A stretch of 64,000 nucleotides of DNA from Microbispora catharanthi. GTDB taxonomy: Bacteria > Actinomycetota > Actinomycetes > Streptosporangiales > Streptosporangiaceae. The position numbers and the translations under genes are program-made. Shown piece after piece: positions 37,037 through 50,850 of the stretch. Where the stretch lies: positions 372,001-436,000 of the forward strand of contig NZ_VDMA02000004.1 of NCBI RefSeq assembly GCF_006334915.2. The letters run 5' to 3'. Below the pieces are notes generated by a model. That model did no database searches, was not told the DNA's origin, and saw only the letters and a list, made by a program, of their open reading frames with translations. How positions within the stretch are numbered: the stretch's first letter is position 1; the number at the start of each line of letters is the position of its first letter.

Positions 37037-37687
37037 ATGTCGCCGCGCTCGCCGCATCCCGATGAGCCGCTGCGACGGCGTCCTTCGCAGCGTCGCAGCG
37101 CCCGCAGAGTGGAGCGGATGCTCGACGCCTGCGCCGAGCTGCTCGACGAGGGAGGGTACGACGCGCTGACGACCACCCGCGTGGCCGAGCGGGCCGGGGT
37201 GGCGATCGGCTCGGTCTACCAGTTCTTCCCGGACAAACGGGCGCTCAGCCAGGCCCTGACGCGGCGCAACGTCGAGTTGTTCGTCGCGCGGGTCGGGCGT
37301 CGCTTCATGGTCGAGGACTACGCCGGCTGGTGGGACGCCGTCGACGCCATCATCGACGAGTACGTCGAGATGCACCGCAGTGTGCCCGGGTTCCGCTCGC
37401 TGCACTTCGGCGAGGTCTTCGATCTCGACCTCCTCGACTCCGTGGCCGACAACAACACCGTGATCGCCGGACGGCTGCGCGCGCTGCTGTTCGCCGAATT
37501 CGGGCTGGCGGACAGCGAGGATTTGGATCGTGCCATTCTCGTCGCCGTCGAGGCCGGGGACGCGGTGCTGAAGCTCGCCTTCCGGCACGACCCGAACGGC
37601 GACCCCGGAATCGTGGCCGAAGCCAAACAGCTCGTCCGCGGATATCTGTCCCGCCAGCTCGCCTCCGCCGTCTCGCGACGCGGGTGA
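37037..37687 (+). CDS. TetR-family transcriptional regulator
   Basis: 216 aa. 'RMLDACAELLDEGGYDALTT' and 'VAERAGVAIGSVYQFFPDKR' form the N-terminal HTH. The C-terminal ligand domain is not assignable. GAGGG before ATG 37037. No operator palindrome was recognised in the 200 bp upstream, and neighbours give no target. Confidence 0.87.
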   Translation: MSPRSPHPDEPLRRRPSQRRSARRVERMLDACAELLDEGGYDALTTTRVAERAGVAIGSVYQFFPDKRALSQALTRRNVELFVARVGRRFMVEDYAGWWDAVDAIIDEYVEMHRSVPGFRSLHFGEVFDLDLLDSVADNNTVIAGRLRALLFAEFGLADSEDLDRAILVAVEAGDAVLKLAFRHDPNGDPGIVAEAKQLVRGYLSRQLASAVSRRG

Positions 37688-37827
37688 CGACGCGCGCCCA
37701 CGTGGCGTGGGTGTTCCGTTCCGGCAGGCGGGTAGGCACCCGCCCCCGCCTGAGGCGGGCGGAGCGGCTCGCGGCGGGTGGCGGTGTTCGTGCGGGCTTG
37801 TCCGTGCGGGCTTATCCGCGGGGCGGC

Positions 37828-38226
37828 TCACTCGTGCGGGCGGCGGGGATCGCCCGGCGCCTGCGGGCCGGGTACGGCGCGGGGGACGCCGATCGAGGGC
37901 CACAGCCCCGGTGTGGCGGTGCCCTGGACGTAGGCGGTGTTCTGCCAGGACCTGGTGCGGGTGCGCGGCGGTATCGTCAGCTCCCGCGTGTCGTCCTCGT
38001 CCGTCAGGCTCGGCTGTCTCTTCCCGGTCGCGCCGGCGCGGCATCGCAGACTCGCCGCCGGCTCGACCCTCAGCTCCATCATCTGCAGCTTGGCCTGCAG
38101 CCGGGCCAGCTCGGCGCGGGCCTGGTCGAGCGCCTCGTACTGGGCCGTGACGAAGCCGGCGAACCCCGGAACCACGGCGGCGAGCACTGTTGTGGAGGCG
38201 AGAGTCAGTATCACCCGCTTGGACAT
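37828..38226 (-). CDS. Small exported coiled-coil protein
   Basis: 132 aa. Signal/anchor 'VILTLASTTVLAAVVPGFAG' followed by a short coiled coil ('YEALDQARAELARLQAKLQM') and a polar, Pro/Arg-rich tail. ATG 38226 places the membrane segment at the N-terminus. Divergent from the next gene across a 160-bp promoter region. No family recognised. Confidence 0.62.
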   Translation of the reverse strand: MSKRVILTLASTTVLAAVVPGFAGFVTAQYEALDQARAELARLQAKLQMMELRVEPAASLRCRAGATGKRQPSLTDEDDTRELTIPPRTRTRSWQNTAYVQGTATPGLWPSIGVPRAVPGPQAPGDPRRPHE

Positions 38227-38389
38227 GCTGTAACGCTCCTCGCCGAGCTTTGATTGGCACAGGCATGCTGCGATATGCCCGACTATCTGCCGAGAAAAGC
38301 GCATAGTAGCCAAACGTGTACTAACTGTTGCTTCGGCAATGCCTGGTGTTGTCCTGCGAAAACAGGCAGGGATCGGTAGCCTCGGCTCT

Positions 38390-38929
38390 GTGGCACATGT
38401 GACAAATGAGCAGGTGGACCGACTGCTCGAACAGGCCCTGCTGCTCGATGACCACGGTGCCCTCGCCCGCCGCCTCGACGTGCTGGCCCAGGGGTACGAG
38501 TCGGGAGAGATATCCAGGGCGGCGATCCTCGTGCTCGCCGCGGAGGAGTGGCGCCAGGCCGGTCAGCCCGCGACCGCCCTCGACCGTTATCAGAGCGCTC
38601 TGGAGGACGGCGGGGAGGTGCCGGTGGACCCGCGTGCGGGCATCGCCGACACGCTGTTCGAACTCGACCGGCCCGAGGAGGCCAGGGCGGTGATCGCCGC
38701 GATCAGGTCAGGGGACTGGAACCCGGCCACCGCGCTGACCGTCGCCGAGACGCTCGTGGCGTACGGCGACCTCGACGCGGCGCACGAGTGGGCCACCGAC
38801 GGCATCCGCGCCTGCGGCACGACGGGGTCGGGCATCCGCGACTCGCTGCTGCGCACTCGCTACCGCATCAGGGTCGATCTCGGCCTGCCGGAGGACGACC
38901 TCGACGCCCTCCTCGACGTTTCCCGCTGA
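38390..38929 (+). CDS. Tetratricopeptide-like hypothetical protein
   Basis: 179 aa, all helical with TPR-like pairs ('ALARRLDVLAQGYESGEISR', 'TLFELDRPEEARAVIAAIRS', 'VAYGDLDAAHEWATDGI'). GTG at 38390 sits 7 nt after a -10-like TAGCCT (38377-38382) and has no ribosome site, so it is probably leaderless. A second GTG at 38399 is possible. Likely a scaffold protein; partner unknown. Confidence 0.72.
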   Translation: MAHVTNEQVDRLLEQALLLDDHGALARRLDVLAQGYESGEISRAAILVLAAEEWRQAGQPATALDRYQSALEDGGEVPVDPRAGIADTLFELDRPEEARAVIAAIRSGDWNPATALTVAETLVAYGDLDAAHEWATDGIRACGTTGSGIRDSLLRTRYRIRVDLGLPEDDLDALLDVSR

Positions 38930-38990
38930 GTCCTCTCAGCACCCCGGATACGGCTGAGGGTCTCACCCGGTCAGGTGGCGTGAGGACATG

Positions 38991-39019
38991 GAAAAAGGGG
39001 CCGTGGATCACGGCCCCTT
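38991..39019 (-). terminator. Rho-independent terminator (minus strand)
   Basis: AAGGGGCCGTG / CACGGCCCCTT, 11-bp perfect stem with 3-nt loop. On the minus strand it is followed by TTTTTC. It may also stop plus-strand reading. Confidence 0.88.
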
Positions 39020-39253
39020 GGTCACGTCGTCTTCGGTTTCGCTGTCTTCCGTGTTCCGGCGGACGAGACCGGATGGAAGCCGCGGGGGAGCCGGGGCGAC
39101 GCCGATCACCCGGGCCGGCCCGTGCAGGCCGTCCCGGCCGGTGCTCGCCTCTCTCCCCGCCCGGCGGACTCCCTCCTCGTGCGGCCCGGTCGCCGAACCC
39201 GGGCCGTCGGCCGCGAGGGCGCCGTCCTTGCGCGTCGTACGGCGGACGGAGGG
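39008..39253 (-). pseudogene. In-frame protein-like extension beyond the exported protein's stop
   Basis: 81 codons follow the TAA (39254-39256) without a frame change and end at a TGA that lies inside the terminator stem. The third-position GC is high and the last part looks like a real C-terminus ('ARVIGVAPAPPRLPSGLVRR', then 'NTEDSETEDDVTKGP'). There is no good start codon. Explanations: a recent nonsense mutation or sequencing error shortening the upstream gene, stop-codon readthrough, or chance. Confidence 0.4.
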
Positions 39254-40714
39254 TTACGGCAGGAGTTTCTTGCCGGTCGCGGTGGCGAAATCGGTCACCG
39301 CGCGCGTGCCCGTCGCCTTGGTGAGGGCGGCCGGGGCGGTGATGTCACCGTTCTGCTGGCGCGAGACCGCCTTGGGGTACTCGCGCGGCCGCAGCCGCGG
39401 CACGTGCCGGCCGTCCGCGGCGTCGGGCTGCACGGCTGCGGCGGCCCCGCGCCCGCGCGCGTCGTCGTTCCGCTGACGCTTGTCCTTGGCCCCCTTCTTG
39501 CGCTCACCCTCCGGGAGGGAGGCGTTGCGCGTGCCGGTCATGGGCCGGCCGGCCTGACCCGCCTGCGGGGCCGCCTGGTCGGCACTCTGCTTGGCACTCT
39601 GCTTGGCACTCTGGTCGGCGGCCTGGGCGGGCGCCACGACCCCGGACTGCTTGTGGGGGTGGTGCGCCTTGCGGTGGCGGCGGTCCTTCACGGGGAAGGT
39701 CTGCGTGCTCTGCTTCTGGCCCGACGCACCGCTTTGCGAACTGGTGCTGTGGGACTCGCCCTGGGGCGCGAAAGCATCCTGTGTGCCCTGGTTCCGCGCC
39801 TCCGGCTTCTGCGCGCCGGGCTTCTGCGCCTCCGGCTTCTGCGCGCCGGGCTTCTGCGCCTCCGGCTTCTGCGCGCCCGGCTTCTGCGGCACCGAGCCCT
39901 GGGCGGAGTCGCCCCGGGACGCCGAGCCCGCCTGCTCGTCCTGCGGTTTGGGATGCCGGTGGCTCTTCTTCTGATGCCCCTGCGCGACGGGGTGCTCCCG
40001 CTCCTGGGCGGCCGGTGCGGTCCGCAGCGCCTGGGGCGTGCAGGCGTTCGCGGCGCTGGGCTTGGCGGGTGCGGCGGCGAGGAGGGGCACGGTGCTCCTG
40101 GCCGGGAACAGGGTCTTGGCGTCCGCCACGGGAACGGCGGGCGCGCGGCGCGGTTCGGAGACGGCCGTGGCGCCCGCCACGGCGTTGTGCACCGGGGCGG
40201 AGACCGCCTTCGCGGGCGCCGAGAGGGTCGTCGCGTCGGCGGGAAGCGTCTTCGCGCCCGCCGGTGCGGGCAGTGCCGTCGTGCCGCCGGGAACGGCGGG
40301 GGCGGCCTTGGCCGTGCCGGGTGCCGCGCCGGTTGCCGCGCCGGGCATCGTGCCCGGCAGCGTACGGGGGCCTGGGACGGCCGGCAGCGCCGCGGGCCCC
40401 GGGACGGTCCGGGCGACCGTGGCAGTGCCGGTGGGAAGCGAGTTGCGCCCCTGCCCGGCGGCCGCTCCGGCCGCGTCGGCGATGCTCAGCACGCCCGCCG
40501 CCGGAAGGGTGGTCAGTCCTCCCGTGAGGTCGCGGCCGGTGGCGTCATGGCCGGTGACGTCGCGGCCGGTGATGTCGTGGCTTTGGGCCCGGCAGGCGTC
40601 GGCGAGCGCGCCGTCCTCCGCCATCGCCGGGCCCCCGGTCAGCCAGCTCACTCCGGCAGTGACCGCCGCAAGCGCAACGCACCGCCCTCGAATACTTCGT
40701 GATGTCCTGGACAT
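39254..40714 (-). CDS. Exported low-complexity Ala/Pro/Lys-rich protein
   Basis: 486 aa. Signal peptide about residues 1-32 ('CVALAAVTAGVSWLTGGPAMA'-type). The mature protein is Ala/Pro/Gly/Thr-rich with repeats: GRDVTGHDATGRDLTGG (about 50-66), three copies of the QKPGAQKPEA unit (about 285-315) and SAKQ repeats near 380. Several His/Lys clusters ('KKSHRHPKP', 'RRHRKAHHPHKQ'). No domain recognised; possibly a cell-wall or envelope filler protein. Next downstream of clpB (98 bp) on the same strand, but with its own promoter region. Confidence 0.65.
   Translation of the reverse strand: MSRTSRSIRGRCVALAAVTAGVSWLTGGPAMAEDGALADACRAQSHDITGRDVTGHDATGRDLTGGLTTLPAAGVLSIADAAGAAAGQGRNSLPTGTATVARTVPGPAALPAVPGPRTLPGTMPGAATGAAPGTAKAAPAVPGGTTALPAPAGAKTLPADATTLSAPAKAVSAPVHNAVAGATAVSEPRRAPAVPVADAKTLFPARSTVPLLAAAPAKPSAANACTPQALRTAPAAQEREHPVAQGHQKKSHRHPKPQDEQAGSASRGDSAQGSVPQKPGAQKPEAQKPGAQKPEAQKPGAQKPEARNQGTQDAFAPQGESHSTSSQSGASGQKQSTQTFPVKDRRHRKAHHPHKQSGVVAPAQAADQSAKQSAKQSADQAAPQAGQAGRPMTGTRNASLPEGERKKGAKDKRQRNDDARGRGAAAAVQPDAADGRHVPRLRPREYPKAVSRQQNGDITAPAALTKATGTRAVTDFATATGKKLLP
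39790..39883 (-). repeat. 30-bp tandem repeats encoding QKPGAQKPEA
   Basis: gcgcgccgggcttctgcgcctccggcttct-type units repeated about three times in the exported protein gene. Copy number could vary by slippage. Confidence 0.8.
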
Positions 40715-40811
40715 CCACGTCCCCCTGATCGCGTACGGTAGTCCGACGAACGCCGAACGTAGCAGCGAGGGGAAAGAGCGGGGCGCGCTTGCCCCAATGG
40801 TGGGGAAGACC

Positions 40812-43403
<2,592 letters not shown>

Positions 43404-43426
43404 ATGTGAATGCCTCGTTTCGCCGA

Positions 43427-43774
43427 TCAGGCAGGTGGCAGTTCGTAGCGGACCAGTGCCCGCAACATCGTGAGCTCACCCCTGAGCCGGGTGACCTCCT
43501 CGCGCATGCGCATGTTCTCGGTTTCGAGTTCGAGGATGCGCTTGATGCCGGCGAGGTTGATGCCGTGCTCCTGGGAGAGCCGCTGGACCTCGCGCAGAAG
43601 CACGATGTCCCTGGTCGAGTACAGCCGCCCCCGCCCCGCCGTACGGCCGGGGCTGACGAGCCCGAGCCGGTCGTACTGGCGGAGCGTCTGCGGGTGCAGC
43701 CCGGACAGCTGGGCGGCTACGGAGATCACATAGACGGGGGTGTCGTCGGAGATGTCGAAAAAACTGGCATCCAT
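43427..43774 (-). CDS. hspR: Heat-shock repressor HspR (MerR family)
   Basis: 115 aa. MerR HTH '[20 protein letters not shown]' and '[19 protein letters not shown]', then a coiled coil. HspR with DnaK as co-repressor binds HAIR boxes; two are present upstream of dnaK. The gene starts 4 bp after dnaJ and precedes clpB. Confidence 0.95.
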   Translation of the reverse strand: MDASFFDISDDTPVYVISVAAQLSGLHPQTLRQYDRLGLVSPGRTAGRGRLYSTRDIVLLREVQRLSQEHGINLAGIKRILELETENMRMREEVTRLRGELTMLRALVRYELPPA

Positions 43775-43778
43775 CGGC

Positions 43779-44948
43779 TCACTCGCTTCTGGCCTGCTTG
43801 ATCAGCTCTTCGCGAAGGTCCTGGCCCTCGGTGGCGTTCCTGAACTCCTCGAGGGCCGCGCGGGCCTTGTCGTCGAGGTTCTGGGGCACCGTGACCTGGA
43901 CGGTGACCAGCAGGTCGCCCTTCGTGCCGTCCTTGCGGGAGGCCCCCCGGCCGCGCACCCGGAACGTCCGCCCGTTGGGCGTTCCCTCCGGGATGCGCAG
44001 GGTCACCGGCATCCCCCGGAGCGTCGGCACCTTGATCTCGGCGCCGAGCGCGGCCTCGGGGAAGGTGACGGGGACCGTGACGGTCAGGTTCTCCCCGCTG
44101 CGCCCGAACACGGGGTGCGGCTTGACGTGGACCAGCACGTAGAGGTCGCCGGCCGGGCCGCCGTTCTCACCGGGCGCGCCCTTGCCCTTGATCCTGATGC
44201 GCTGGCCGTCGCCGACCCCGGCCGGGATGCGGGCCTGGATCGTACGGGTGCTCTTGCCGCGCCCGCTGCCCTCGCAGACGGGGCAGGGGTCGTCGACCAC
44301 CAGGCCCCGGCCGCGGCAGTCGCGGCACGGCTCGGAAAAGGCGAAGTTGCCGAGGTTGCGGCTGGCCGCCCCGGTTCCCTCGCAGGTCGGGCAGACCCGT
44401 GGGGTGGTGCCCGCCTTCGCCCCCGTGCCGCCGCAGGCGGTGCAGGCGGCCGAACTGGTGAGCCGGAGGGACACGGTGGTGCCGTCGACCGCCTCGCCGA
44501 AGGCGAGCGTCACCTCCGACTCGACGTCCTGGCCGCGCCGTGGCCGGGCAGTCGTCGTGCGCGTGCCCGCTCCGCCCCGGTTGAACAATCCCCCGAACAG
44601 GTCCCCGATCCGCTCGCCCGACCCCGAGCCGCCGAACAGGTCGCCGAGGTCGAAGTTGAAGCCGCCGCCGGCCCGGGTCCCGCCCGCGCCCGCGTAGCCG
44701 CCGAGCCCCGACCCGAAGAGCGTGCGCGCCTCGTCGTACTCCTTGCGCCGCTTGACGTCGGAGAGCACGTCGTACGCCTCGGAGACCTCCTTGAACTTCT
44801 CCTCGGTCTCCTTGTTCCCCGGGTTGGCGTCGGGGTGGTACTGGCGGGCGAGCTTGCGGTACGCCTTCTTGATCTCCTCGGCGCTCGCGGTCTTGGGCAC
44901 ACCAAGGACGGCGTAGTAGTCCTTTTCCAAGTAGTCCTTGGTGCTCAT
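43779..44948 (-). CDS. dnaJ: Co-chaperone DnaJ
   Basis: 389 aa. J domain with HPD ('ARQYHPDAN'), Gly/Phe-rich linker, four CxxCxGxG zinc motifs ('CTACGGTG', 'CPTCEGTG', 'CRDCRGRG', 'CPVCEGSG') and C-terminal substrate domain. It lies 113 bp after grpE, with a hairpin in the gap. Stimulates DnaK ATPase. Confidence 0.97.
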   Translation of the reverse strand: MSTKDYLEKDYYAVLGVPKTASAEEIKKAYRKLARQYHPDANPGNKETEEKFKEVSEAYDVLSDVKRRKEYDEARTLFGSGLGGYAGAGGTRAGGGFNFDLGDLFGGSGSGERIGDLFGGLFNRGGAGTRTTTARPRRGQDVESEVTLAFGEAVDGTTVSLRLTSSAACTACGGTGAKAGTTPRVCPTCEGTGAASRNLGNFAFSEPCRDCRGRGLVVDDPCPVCEGSGRGKSTRTIQARIPAGVGDGQRIRIKGKGAPGENGGPAGDLYVLVHVKPHPVFGRSGENLTVTVPVTFPEAALGAEIKVPTLRGMPVTLRIPEGTPNGRTFRVRGRGASRKDGTKGDLLVTVQVTVPQNLDDKARAALEEFRNATEGQDLREELIKQARSE

Positions 44949-45021
44949 CTATTGCTTCCTTCGCACGAAAGGGGAGTGATTCAGTGTTCCCGCGGCTGGC
45001 GTCGCGGGTGCCCTCGCGGGC

Positions 45022-45049
45022 CTCTCCCGATCTTCGCCGATCGGGAGAG
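45022..45049 (-). other. Intercistronic hairpin between grpE and dnaJ
   Basis: CTCTCCCGATC / GATCGGGAGAG, 11-bp perfect stem, 6-nt loop TTCGCC, 12 bp beyond the grpE stop. No T-run, so more likely an RNA processing or stabilising element than a full terminator. Confidence 0.6.
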
Positions 45050-45061
45050 ACCTCCGCGGTT

Positions 45062-47676
<2,615 letters not shown>

Positions 47677-47753
47677 TCATCCCTTCATCGCGAACCTGTG
47701 TGAACTGTCCTGTCTGCCTCGTCCGGGGCTGGGCCTCCGGACGGGGGCGTCGT

Positions 47754-48212
47754 CTACTTCGCGCCGTCCACGACCTTCCGCTCGTCGAGGGGGGCCTTGA
47801 GCCGCACCTTCGTGGTCTTCATGATCGCAATCGCGATGCAGACGGCGTCGGGCGAGCGCCGGTCCTGCCCCTCGTACAGGGTGACGGTGACCTCGCGCGC
47901 GGTCTCGGTCACCTCGACGCGGTCGAGCACGTTGCAGGGCTCCACTCCGGACCACCACGCGACGTCGAGGGCCCTGCCGTCCTCCGTGGGGGTGGCGCTC
48001 TCCCACGGCACCTTGCGCGGGTTCAGGGTGGGGCCGGCCGGGGTCACGGGAGACGGTGCCGTGCCGGCCGGCGAGGCCGGTGCGGGTGAGCTGTGATCGG
48101 CCCCGGCGCCGGAGGGGGAGCCCTCGGGCTGCTCGGGTGATGCCGAGGTGGAGGAGGTCCCTCCGCAGGCGACCGCCAGGAAGAGGAGGGCCACGAGCCA
48201 GAGCTTTCTCAT
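47754..48212 (-). CDS. Small lipoprotein
   Basis: 152 aa. Lipobox 'FLAVACGG' at about residue 16, Ser/Pro/Ala linker to about 65, then a ~85-residue domain with two Cys ('GVEPCNVLDRVEVTET', 'SPDAVCIAIAIMKT') that probably pair. Unknown function. Divergent from the ABC exporter genes. Confidence 0.75.
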   Translation of the reverse strand: MRKLWLVALLFLAVACGGTSSTSASPEQPEGSPSGAGADHSSPAPASPAGTAPSPVTPAGPTLNPRKVPWESATPTEDGRALDVAWWSGVEPCNVLDRVEVTETAREVTVTLYEGQDRRSPDAVCIAIAIMKTTKVRLKAPLDERKVVDGAK

Positions 48213-48297
48213 GCCCCTTACACGGCTGTGAAGAGCCCCCGGTTCGACTGGCGGGCTGCGCGTTGACGCACCCCCGTCGAGGCTCTAATTTCAACGC

Positions 48298-49026
48298 ATG
48301 ATGAATTTATCGGATCCCGCGATCGCCGTACGGGATCTGCGGGTGGCCAGGGGCGGGGCGGAGGTCCTGCACGGCCTCACCTTCGAGGTGCCGCGAGGGC
48401 AGGTCACCGGCCTGCTCGGGCCGAGTGGCTGCGGCAAGACGACGCTCATGCGGGCGATCGTGGGCGTCCAGATCGTGTCCGGCGGCGAGGTGAGGGTGCT
48501 CGGCGAGCCGGCCGGGAGTGCGGGCCTGCGCCGCAGGATCGGCTACTCGACACAGAGCCCGGCGGTCTACCGGGACCTGACCGTGCTGGAGAACCTGCGC
48601 TACTTCGCCGCCGTGCTCGGCGCGCCGAAGGACGACCCCGAGCGGGTGCTGGCGGAGGTGGGGCTCGCCGGCGCCGCCCACCAGCTCGGGTCCACGCTCT
48701 CCGGTGGCCAGCTGGGCCGCGCAGGGCTCGCCGTGGCCCTGCTCGGCCGTCCGGAACTGCTCGTGCTGGACGAGCCGACGGTTGGGCTCGACCCCGTGCT
48801 GCGGCAGGAGCTGTGGACGCTCTTCCACCGCCTGGCCGAGGGCGGCACCACGATCCTGGTCTCCAGTCACGTCATGGACGAGGCCGCGCGGTGCGAGCGG
48901 CTGATCGTGCTGCGCCAGGGGGAGATCCTCACCGACGACACCCCCGGCGCCCTGCGCGCGCACACGGGCACGACCGACCTGGAGGAGGCGTTCCTGCGCC
49001 TGATCGAGGAGAGGGCGGCGGCATGA
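48298..49026 (+). CDS. ABC exporter ATP-binding subunit (DrrA/NodI-like)
   Basis: 242 aa. Walker A 'LGPSGCGKTTLM', signature 'LSGGQLGRAGLAVAL', Walker B 'LLVLDEPTVGLDPV', switch 'VSSHVMDEA'. Its stop overlaps the permease start (ATGA). Drug or lipid export is likely; the substrate is not indicated. Confidence 0.92.
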   Translation: MMNLSDPAIAVRDLRVARGGAEVLHGLTFEVPRGQVTGLLGPSGCGKTTLMRAIVGVQIVSGGEVRVLGEPAGSAGLRRRIGYSTQSPAVYRDLTVLENLRYFAAVLGAPKDDPERVLAEVGLAGAAHQLGSTLSGGQLGRAGLAVALLGRPELLVLDEPTVGLDPVLRQELWTLFHRLAEGGTTILVSSHVMDEAARCERLIVLRQGEILTDDTPGALRAHTGTTDLEEAFLRLIEERAAA

Positions 49027-49757
49027 GTTTCGCGATCACCCTCGCCACCGCGAGGCGGATCATGACCCAGCTCCGCCACGACCGGCGGACGGTCGCGCTG
49101 ATGGTCCTGGTGCCGACGCTGGTGATGATCCTGCTCTATTACGTGATGGACGACGAGCGGTCGTTCGGCCGCTGGGCGCCGATCCTGCTGTGCGTCTTCC
49201 CCTTTCTGGTGATGTTCCTCATCACCTCGATCGCGACCCTGCGCGAGCGCACGTCGGGCACGCTGGAGCGGCTCATGGCGATGCCGCTCGGCCGGCTCGA
49301 CCTCCTCCTCGGGTATGGCCTCGCGTTCGGGCTGGCGGCGTGTGCCCAGGTGGCGCTGGCGCTGGCCGTCTCCCTCACCTGGCTGGGCCTGGACCTGCCG
49401 GGCCCGCTGTGGCCGCTGGTGCTCGTCGCCCTGCTCAACGCCCTGCTCGGCACCGCGCTCGGCCTGCTGTGCAGCGCGTTCGCCCGTACGGAGTTCCAGG
49501 CCGTGCAGTTCATGCCGCTCGTGATGATCCCCCAGATCCTTCTCGGCGGGATCCTCGTGCCGCGTGGGCAGATGGCGACCGTGCTGGAATGGATCTCGGA
49601 CGTGCTGCCCATGTCGTACGCGATCGAGGCGATGGCGCACGCGGTCGCGGACGCCGACCCGGGCGGCGAGTTCTGGCGCGACGTCGTCGTGGTGGCGGGG
49701 TCGGCCGTGCTGGCCCTTCTGCTCGGCGCCGCCACGCTGCGTCGCCGAACCTCCTGA
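49023..49757 (+). CDS. ABC exporter permease (ABC-2 type)
   Basis: 244 aa, six membrane helices. 'TLRERTSGTLERLMAMPLGR' and 'SDVLPMSYAIEAM' are the ABC-2/DrrB signatures. Overlaps the ATPase gene by 4 nt and together they form a complete exporter. Confidence 0.92.
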   Translation: MSFAITLATARRIMTQLRHDRRTVALMVLVPTLVMILLYYVMDDERSFGRWAPILLCVFPFLVMFLITSIATLRERTSGTLERLMAMPLGRLDLLLGYGLAFGLAACAQVALALAVSLTWLGLDLPGPLWPLVLVALLNALLGTALGLLCSAFARTEFQAVQFMPLVMIPQILLGGILVPRGQMATVLEWISDVLPMSYAIEAMAHAVADADPGGEFWRDVVVVAGSAVLALLLGAATLRRRTS

Positions 49758-49797
49758 GTGAACCCTCTGAGTGCCGCCGTACGCCGTGGGCAGGGGC

Positions 49798-50769
49798 TCA
49801 GCGCGTTCGGCGGCGCCAGGCCGAGGGACTGACCCCGTGGGCGCGCTTGAACGCCACGCTGAAGGCGAACGCGTCCGCGTAGCCGACCTCGCGGGCCACG
49901 GCGGCGACGGTGGCATCGGTGTCGCCGAGCAGATCGGCTCCCAGGGTCATCCGCCAGCCGGTGAGGTAGGTGAGCGGGGGCTCGCCCACCATGCCCATGA
50001 AGCGCGCGGCGAAAGCGGCGCGGGACATGCCGACCCCGGCGGCCAGCTCGGCGACCGTCCACCGATGAGCGGGACGGCCGTGCAACAGGCGCAGCGCCTC
50101 GCCGACGGCGGGATCGGCCAGCGCCCGGTGCCAGGAGGGGAGCGGAGCCTCCGGTCCGGCGCACCAGGCCCGCAACGCCAGCACGAGCACGAGGTCGAGC
50201 AGCCGGTGGAGGACGGCGTCCTGGCCCGGTTCGTCGTGGGCGACCTCGGTGGCGAGCAGATCCAGGGCCGCCCGGGTGCGCGGCCCGGCCGGCACGACCG
50301 CCAGCGGCGGCAGCATGCGCAGCAGCCGGACGCCGGCCTCGCCGCGCAGTTCGCAGGCGCCCCTGAGCATGATCGTGGCCCCGGGCAGGCCGTCGCCGTA
50401 GGTGCGCGGGCCCAGACTCCGCTGCACGGCCGCCCCCACCCCGGCCGCCCCGACCCCGGCCGCCCCCTCGCCTCCGCCGACGACGTGTTTCCTGTCCCCG
50501 TGGATCACGGCCTGCGGCGGGGTGGCCGGACTGTCGGCGATCGTGTGCGCGTGTGCGCCGCCGATGAGGGCGATGTCACCGGGCGCCAGGCGCGCCGGGG
50601 CGACACCGGCGTCGTCGAGCCGGACCGACGCGTGGCCGCCGAGCGCGGCCACGACGGTGAGAGGAGGGGCACCGGTGAAGGCCAGCGCCCACGGTGGCCG
50701 CTGGATCAACTGCCTGACCAGAGCGTTCCTGGCGTGAGCCCGGTGGAGCAGATCGCTCAGCACGTCCAT
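49798..50769 (-). CDS. AraC-family regulator with cupin-like domain
   Basis: 323 aa. N-terminal cupin_6-type sensor domain ('PWALAFTGAPPLTVVAALGG', 'LAPGDIALIGG'), a Gly/Ala repeat insertion ('EGAAGVGAAGVGAA'), and two C-terminal HTH motifs ('WTVAELAAGVGMSRAAFAAR', 'VAREVGYADAFAFSVAFKRA'). Divergent from the NmrA-like gene, which is its likely target. ATG 50769. Confidence 0.9.
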   Translation of the reverse strand: MDVLSDLLHRAHARNALVRQLIQRPPWALAFTGAPPLTVVAALGGHASVRLDDAGVAPARLAPGDIALIGGAHAHTIADSPATPPQAVIHGDRKHVVGGGEGAAGVGAAGVGAAVQRSLGPRTYGDGLPGATIMLRGACELRGEAGVRLLRMLPPLAVVPAGPRTRAALDLLATEVAHDEPGQDAVLHRLLDLVLVLALRAWCAGPEAPLPSWHRALADPAVGEALRLLHGRPAHRWTVAELAAGVGMSRAAFAARFMGMVGEPPLTYLTGWRMTLGADLLGDTDATVAAVAREVGYADAFAFSVAFKRAHGVSPSAWRRRTR

Positions 50770-50780
50770 GCCGTGACGGT

Positions 50781-50824
50781 AGACGATCACAAATGGATGG
50801 ACGACGTTCTCCCATGGATCGTCT
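50781..50824. promoter_or_regulatory. Inverted repeat in the AraC/NmrA divergent promoter
   Basis: AGACGATC (50781-50788) and GATCGTCT (50817-50824) are exact reverse complements, 28 nt apart. Direct ATGGAT copies lie between. Candidate AraC-type operator. Confidence 0.5.
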
Positions 50825-50850
50825 GCGCTTCCCCCGGTTTCCTGGAGGGC

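Larger units (their letters stand above)
38930..39253. other. Gap with terminator and a minus-strand protein-like extension
   Basis: 324 bp between convergent genes. 38991-39019 is a terminator. 39008-39253 on the minus strand is open in the same frame as the exported protein beyond its TAA and looks protein-like (described separately). 38930-38990 shows nothing. Confidence 0.55.

Noticed and set aside
40791..40809. Possible terminator after clpB (CCCCA-N4-TGGGG)
   Set aside because: Only a 5-bp stem and no T-run; too weak to call.
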